Positions 6,577 to 9,357 of a stretch of 9,357 nt of DNA are shown in pieces. The notes beneath the pieces are model-generated. The model ran no database searches. It had not been told where the DNA came from and was given only the letters and a program-made list of their open reading frames with translations. The translations under genes and the position numbers were made by a program. The stretch covers positions 1 through 9,357 of the forward strand of contig CAKOKV010000023.1 of assembly GCA_934095805.1 (NCBI GenBank), given 5' to 3'. The stretch comes from an uncultured Bacilli bacterium (GTDB lineage Bacteria; Bacillota_I; Bacilli_A; RF39; UBA660). The first letter of the stretch is position 1. Each line of letters begins with the position of its first letter.

Positions 6577-7251
6577 ATGATAAAAGACATTATTAAAAGC
6601 GAAAGACCAAGAGAAAGATTACTAGAAGTAGGAGAAAAATCATTATCAAATGAAGAACTATTATCAATAATATTAAAAACAGGTACTAAAAATATATCAG
6701 TAAAAGATTTATCAAGAAAGATATTAAATGAAATAAAAGATATATCAAACTTAAAAGATATGACATATAACAAACTAATTAAAATAAAAGGAATAGGTAC
6801 AGTAAAAGCAATAGAAATACTCGCTTCATTAGAACTTGGAAGAAGAGTATATTATAGAAATGTAAAACAAAAAATAAAATTAAATAATACAACACTAGTA
6901 TTTGAACACTTTAAAAATCTATTTATCGATGAAACACAAGAAAACTTTTATGCTTTATATCTAAATACAAAAACAGAATTAATATCATACAAATTATTAT
7001 TTAAAGGTACAATAAACACATCAGTAGTTCATCCAAGAGAAATATTTAAATATGCTTTTCTAGAAAGTGCTAATTCAATAATAGTTATACATAACCATCC
7101 ATCAAATAATACAACACCATCAAAAGAAGACATAGAACTTACAAATAAACTATTTGAAATAGGAAACATTATGGCAATACCAGTAATAGATCACATAATA
7201 ATTGGCATTGATAACTACTATAGTTTTTATGAAAATATGCATAAAAAATAA
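6577..7251 (+). CDS. radC: RadC family JAB/MPN-domain protein
   Basis: A 224-residue RadC homologue of full family length. It starts with the family's RPRERLLEVGEKSLSNEELL (10-29). A helix-hairpin-helix stretch (IKGIGTVKAIEILASLELGR, 70-89) follows, and then the JAB1/MPN domain. Metal-site residues are all present: HNHPS with H172 and H174, then PSKED with S182 and D185, in the H-x-H-x7-S-x2-D spacing. The usual HNHPSG reads HNHPSN here. Other RadC hallmarks are HPREIFKYA and DHIIIG. Despite the name its role in DNA repair is doubtful and its biochemical function is unsettled. The Shine-Dalgarno GGAGG (6560-6564) is 12 nt from ATG, longer than usual, and lies in a hairpin. It sits 20 nt before spoIVFA. 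In B. subtilis radC is upstream of spoIVFA with mreBCD-minCD between them; those genes are missing here. Confidence 0.93.
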   Translation: MIKDIIKSERPRERLLEVGEKSLSNEELLSIILKTGTKNISVKDLSRKILNEIKDISNLKDMTYNKLIKIKGIGTVKAIEILASLELGRRVYYRNVKQKIKLNNTTLVFEHFKNLFIDETQENFYALYLNTKTELISYKLLFKGTINTSVVHPREIFKYAFLESANSIIVIHNHPSNNTTPSKEDIELTNKLFEIGNIMAIPVIDHIIIGIDNYYSFYENMHKK

Positions 7252-7271
7252 TAAACAATATATAATTTAAT

Positions 7272-7820
7272 ATGACATATGAAGAATATAAAAATAATAA
7301 AAAAGATAGTAGTACAAAATCATTATTTAAATCATTTGTGAATAAACTCTTTACAATAATTATCTTTACTATGCTAATAATTATTATAAGTAACTACTCA
7401 CCAAAATTCAGAAATTTTATAATTGATAAAGTATTAAACAATACAATAGATTTTAGTTTTGTGAATAAATTTATGAATAAAACAACAGATATATTTAGTA
7501 AAGATAATACAGAAACTGTTTTCAAAGAAGAAATAAAACATGAAAAATATAAAGATGGTATTAAATATATAATTGGGGAAGGAGAAAACATATATTTAAA
7601 AGATAGTGGAATAGTAACATTCATCGGAAATAAAGATGGATACAATAACACAATAATCGTACAACAAAGTAACGGTTATTATGCTTGGTATGGAAATGTA
7701 AAAGAATCAGTAAAATTATACGATTACATAGAAAAAGGTGAAGTAATCGCTACAGGTGATAAAGAATACTATTATGTACTTTTAAAAGATAATAAACCTG
7801 TTAATTTAGATGAAAATTAA
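7272..7820 (+). CDS. spoIVFA: SpoIVFA-like regulator of pro-sigma-K processing
   Basis: A 182-residue protein with one transmembrane helix (about 25-41) and a C-terminal degenerate LytM/M23-like domain (about 95-178: DSGIVTFIGNKDGYNNTIIV, YYAWYGNV, YIEKGEVIATG). The domain has none of the His and Asp zinc ligands of an active M23 peptidase, as expected for SpoIVFA, which is regulatory. In B. subtilis SpoIVFA sits in the membrane around the forespore, holds SpoIVFB inactive together with BofA, and is cleaved by SpoIVB. Sequence alone makes this a weak match, but the overlapping SpoIVFB gene downstream makes it convincing. No Shine-Dalgarno precedes the ATG; the 20-nt gap after radC contains no G. 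BofA and SpoIVB are not in the window. Confidence 0.8.
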   Translation: MTYEEYKNNKKDSSTKSLFKSFVNKLFTIIIFTMLIIIISNYSPKFRNFIIDKVLNNTIDFSFVNKFMNKTTDIFSKDNTETVFKEEIKHEKYKDGIKYIIGEGENIYLKDSGIVTFIGNKDGYNNTIIVQQSNGYYAWYGNVKESVKLYDYIEKGEVIATGDKEYYYVLLKDNKPVNLDEN

Positions 7821-8550
7821 TATACATAACACGACCTATATATTCATTTTAATATCTTTTTTAAGCGGATATTTTGAATATGTATATCTTTTTTTATTGA
7901 TAATATTTATTCACGAAAGTGGACACTATGTATTTAGTAAAATAGTTAATTTTAAATATAGTGAAATAATAATATATCCATTTGGTGGTATAACAAGTTA
8001 TAATGAAGACTTAAATGTAAGTTCAAATAAAGAATTATTTACTTTAATAGGTGGTATAACATTTCAATTACTTTTTGTATATTTAATATTCATTTTATAT
8101 CAAAACAATTATGTAACATATCATACATATAACATAATAAATAATATAAATAAGATATTAATATCATTTAACTTTCTACCAATATTACCACTCGATGGAG
8201 GTAAATTAATAAATATAATATTAGATAAAATATTTTCATATAAACTATCTTTTAAAATATCAATAATAATATCAATAATTTTTACATTAATATTCTTAAT
8301 ATTAAAAAGAACTTATTTAAGTTTACTTCTTACTATATTTTTAATTAAATGTATCATAATAGAAATAAATAACTTAAAGTATAAATATAATAAATTCTTA
8401 TTAGAAAGATATTTAAATAATTATAATTTTAAAAGAATAAAAATAATAAATAATGTAAATAATCTAAAAAGAGATAATTATCACATAATAAATAATATGT
8501 TAGAAAAGAGATACCTACAAAAAATATTTGATATTTCATATATAAAATGA
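7810..8550 (+). CDS. spoIVFB: SpoIVFB-like intramembrane metalloprotease (M50, site-2 protease)
   Basis: A 246-residue polytopic membrane protease of the M50 family, predicted to activate pro-sigma-K in the mother cell. The zinc motif is HESGH (H35, E36 catalytic, H39) in a hydrophobic segment. The third ligand is in the FNFLPILPLDGG segment (D129). YPFGGI (56-61) and the GGITFQL segment (81-87) also fit the family. About six membrane segments are present. The soluble C terminus (about 190-246) is short: the B. subtilis enzyme is about 288 residues and carries an ATP-binding CBS domain there, and I see no clear CBS domain. The start overlaps spoIVFA by 11 nt, so translation is probably coupled. 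It ends TGA followed at once by TAG. Synteny with rplU downstream matches B. subtilis. Confidence 0.9.
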   Translation: MKINIHNTTYIFILISFLSGYFEYVYLFLLIIFIHESGHYVFSKIVNFKYSEIIIYPFGGITSYNEDLNVSSNKELFTLIGGITFQLLFVYLIFILYQNNYVTYHTYNIINNINKILISFNFLPILPLDGGKLINIILDKIFSYKLSFKISIIISIIFTLIFLILKRTYLSLLLTIFLIKCIIIEINNLKYKYNKFLLERYLNNYNFKRIKIINNVNNLKRDNYHIINNMLEKRYLQKIFDISYIK

Positions 8551-8562
8551 TAGTATAAACTC

Positions 8563-8569
8563 AGGTGAT
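8563..8569 (+). promoter_or_regulatory. Shine-Dalgarno that fixes the start at 8574
   Basis: AGGTGAT matches the 3' part of the anti-Shine-Dalgarno complement and is correctly placed for ATG at 8574. An in-frame GTG at 8565 lies inside this element and would only add three residues, so it is rejected as the start. Confidence 0.75.
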
Positions 8570-8573
8570 AAAT

Positions 8574-9035
8574 ATGGAAACAATTAATACAGAAACATTA
8601 GTCACTTCTTTATTTAGAGTGGGTTTTGATAAAGTTGATTCGATTTTATTTAGTTATACCCTTGGCAGTATAAAATCAAATGAAGAAGGAAGAAAGAACT
8701 TTTATTTTGATGACAGAATGTTAAGCAGTTGGTTTACTACTTATGTAGAATTTAAAGATGGATTATTTAGTTTAAAAGAAGGATATAGCTTGGATAGTAT
8801 GGTAGAAACTCCTAGTAATGCAAATGTACCATTATGTCATTTACTCCTAACAAATAGAAAGTTAACAGACTATTTAAAAACACTAGACTTTACCGAAATA
8901 ATATCTAAAAAAGTATTAATTTTAGGCGAAAATAGTATTGAAGAGTCCCCATCTCTATATAGTGAAAAAGAAAAAGAAATAATTAATGGGGAAACAAAAA
9001 AAATAGTTTACAAACAAAAAGATAATATCTGGTAA
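8574..9035 (+). CDS. Unrecognised 153-residue protein between spoIVFB and rplU
   Basis: I do not recognise this protein. It reads METINTETLVTSLFRVGF at the start and seems soluble, with no signal peptide or membrane helix. The middle is rich in aromatic residues (KNFYFDDRMLSSWFTTYVEF), followed by a short LCHLLLTNRKLTDYLKTLDF stretch that looks helical. The tail after residue 118 is Glu/Lys-rich and polar (EESPSLYSEKEKEIINGETK), ending in KQKDNIW. The long clean frame, a good Shine-Dalgarno, and a position close behind spoIVFB and before an independent promoter support a real gene. In B. subtilis nothing lies between spoIVFB and rplU, so this is a lineage-specific insertion. It may be co-transcribed with spoIVFAB, 23 nt upstream. 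No function is proposed. Confidence 0.75.
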   Translation: METINTETLVTSLFRVGFDKVDSILFSYTLGSIKSNEEGRKNFYFDDRMLSSWFTTYVEFKDGLFSLKEGYSLDSMVETPSNANVPLCHLLLTNRKLTDYLKTLDFTEIISKKVLILGENSIEESPSLYSEKEKEIINGETKKIVYKQKDNIW

Positions 9036-9076
9036 TAATTTATATATCAAATCTATAATTAGACAATAAAAATCGT

Positions 9077-9105
9077 TTGACAGAACTAAGTATTTATGCT
9101 AAAAT
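9077..9105 (+). promoter_or_regulatory. Strong sigma-A promoter for the rplU operon
   Basis: TTGACA (9077-9082) is a perfect -35 box and TAAAAT (9100-9105) a near-consensus -10, with a 17-bp spacer and an extended TGC just before the -10. Transcription should start near 9112, at the 5' edge of the L21 leader structure. This is the best promoter in the window. The 41 nt between the upstream stop and the -35 show no clear terminator. Confidence 0.9.
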
Positions 9106-9111
9106 ATCCAT

Positions 9112-9202
9112 GTTTGTAGAAATCTTTCTCTACAACCGCATTGAAAAGGTTATATAAAAGATGAAAAATTCTTACCTTAAAAGCGAGTCTTATTGAAGGA
9201 GG
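9112..9202 (+). ncRNA. Ribosomal protein L21 leader RNA
   Basis: The 5' untranslated region of rplU fits the structured L21 leader found in many Bacillota, thought to mediate feedback control by L21 itself. Visible elements: a first hairpin TTGTAGA (9114-9120) with TCTACAA (9129-9135); a longer-range helix AAGGT (9146-9150) with ACCTT (9174-9178); CGC (9137-9139) with GCG (9183-9185) enclosing it; and the end of the leader abutting the Shine-Dalgarno. Position, size and an immediately upstream strong promoter all agree. I identify the class from location and pairing rather than from an exact consensus match. Confidence 0.75.
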
Positions 9203-9208
9203 AATAAT

Positions 9209-9357
9209 ATGAAAGCAATATTCGTAACTGGTGGAAAACAATATATGGTTGAAGAAGGTCAAGAACTATATGTTGAAAAACTAGATAATGAAGTAGAATC
9301 AGAAGTTGTTTTTGATGAAGTTTTATATGTTGATGGTAAGGTAGGAACTCCTACTGT
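9209..9357 (+). CDS. rplU: 50S ribosomal protein L21 (partial, 5' end)
   Basis: The first 49 codons of ribosomal protein L21, a large-subunit protein that binds 23S rRNA; the frame is open at the window edge. [20 protein letters not shown] is characteristic of L21 (the TGGKQY motif), followed by [17 protein letters not shown] and KVGTPT. AAGGAGG (9196-9202) lies 6 nt before ATG. It has its own sigma-A promoter and leader. In Bacillota rplU is normally followed by a small cysteine protease gene (ysxB, for L27 maturation) and rpmA, which would be expected just outside the window. Confidence 0.97.
   Translation, partial: MKAIFVTGGKQYMVEEGQELYVEKLDNEVESEVVFDEVLYVDGKVGTPT

Noticed and set aside
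9161..9196. Eleven-codon reading frame in the L21 leader (MKNSYLKSESY)
   Set aside because: It has no Shine-Dalgarno, overlaps paired leader elements and ends at the rplU Shine-Dalgarno; it is probably a by-product of the RNA structure.

Overview
The window is very AT-rich DNA with short gaps, small overlaps and purine-rich ribosome binding sites. It looks like a low-GC Bacillota genome, probably a compact gut-type Bacilli lineage; that placement is inference from composition and protein style, not a match to a known genome. Tryptophan is encoded by TGG, and ylbJ and spoIVFB end in TGA, so the standard bacterial code applies rather than the Mycoplasma code. Several genes belong to the endospore programme, so the organism is predicted to form spores or to descend from spore formers.

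Region 1 (1-1575): the last codons of an upstream gene and a terminator, then a compact SpoVID-like coat morphogenetic protein (N-terminal SPOCS-like domain, acidic linker, C-terminal LysM) overlapping a YsxE/CotS-type spore coat protein, closed by a terminator. Region 2 (1583-4638): a three-gene operon of proteins with type IV prepilin-like N termini. The first lacks Glu at position 5 and carries a large extracellular module. The second is a small pseudopilin-like protein. The third is a pseudopilin fused through a Pro/Thr linker of unusually high GC to BspA-like DUF285 repeats. Its apparent terminator lies inside the 3' end of the convergent gene. Region 3 (4563-6576): ylbJ (spoVV) on the minus strand, diverging from ylbL, a PDZ-Lon-like membrane protease. 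Region 4 (6534-8550): radC, whose Shine-Dalgarno lies in a hairpin, followed by spoIVFA and spoIVFB, the regulator and the intramembrane protease that activates pro-sigma-K. Region 5 (8563-9357): an unrecognised 153-residue protein, then a strong sigma-A promoter, an L21-leader-type RNA and the start of rplU.

The order spoVID-ysxE ... radC-spoIVFA-spoIVFB-rplU matches one stretch of the Bacillus subtilis chromosome, but valS, folC, mreBCD and minCD are absent between the anchors. The pilin-like operon and the ylbJ/ylbL pair occupy part of that space. The spore genes cover coat encasement (SpoVID, YsxE), dipicolinate transport (YlbJ) and mother-cell sigma-K activation (SpoIVFA/FB). The most unusual content is the pilin-like operon with its domain fusions, followed by the RNA structure at radC and the unknown gene ahead of rplU.
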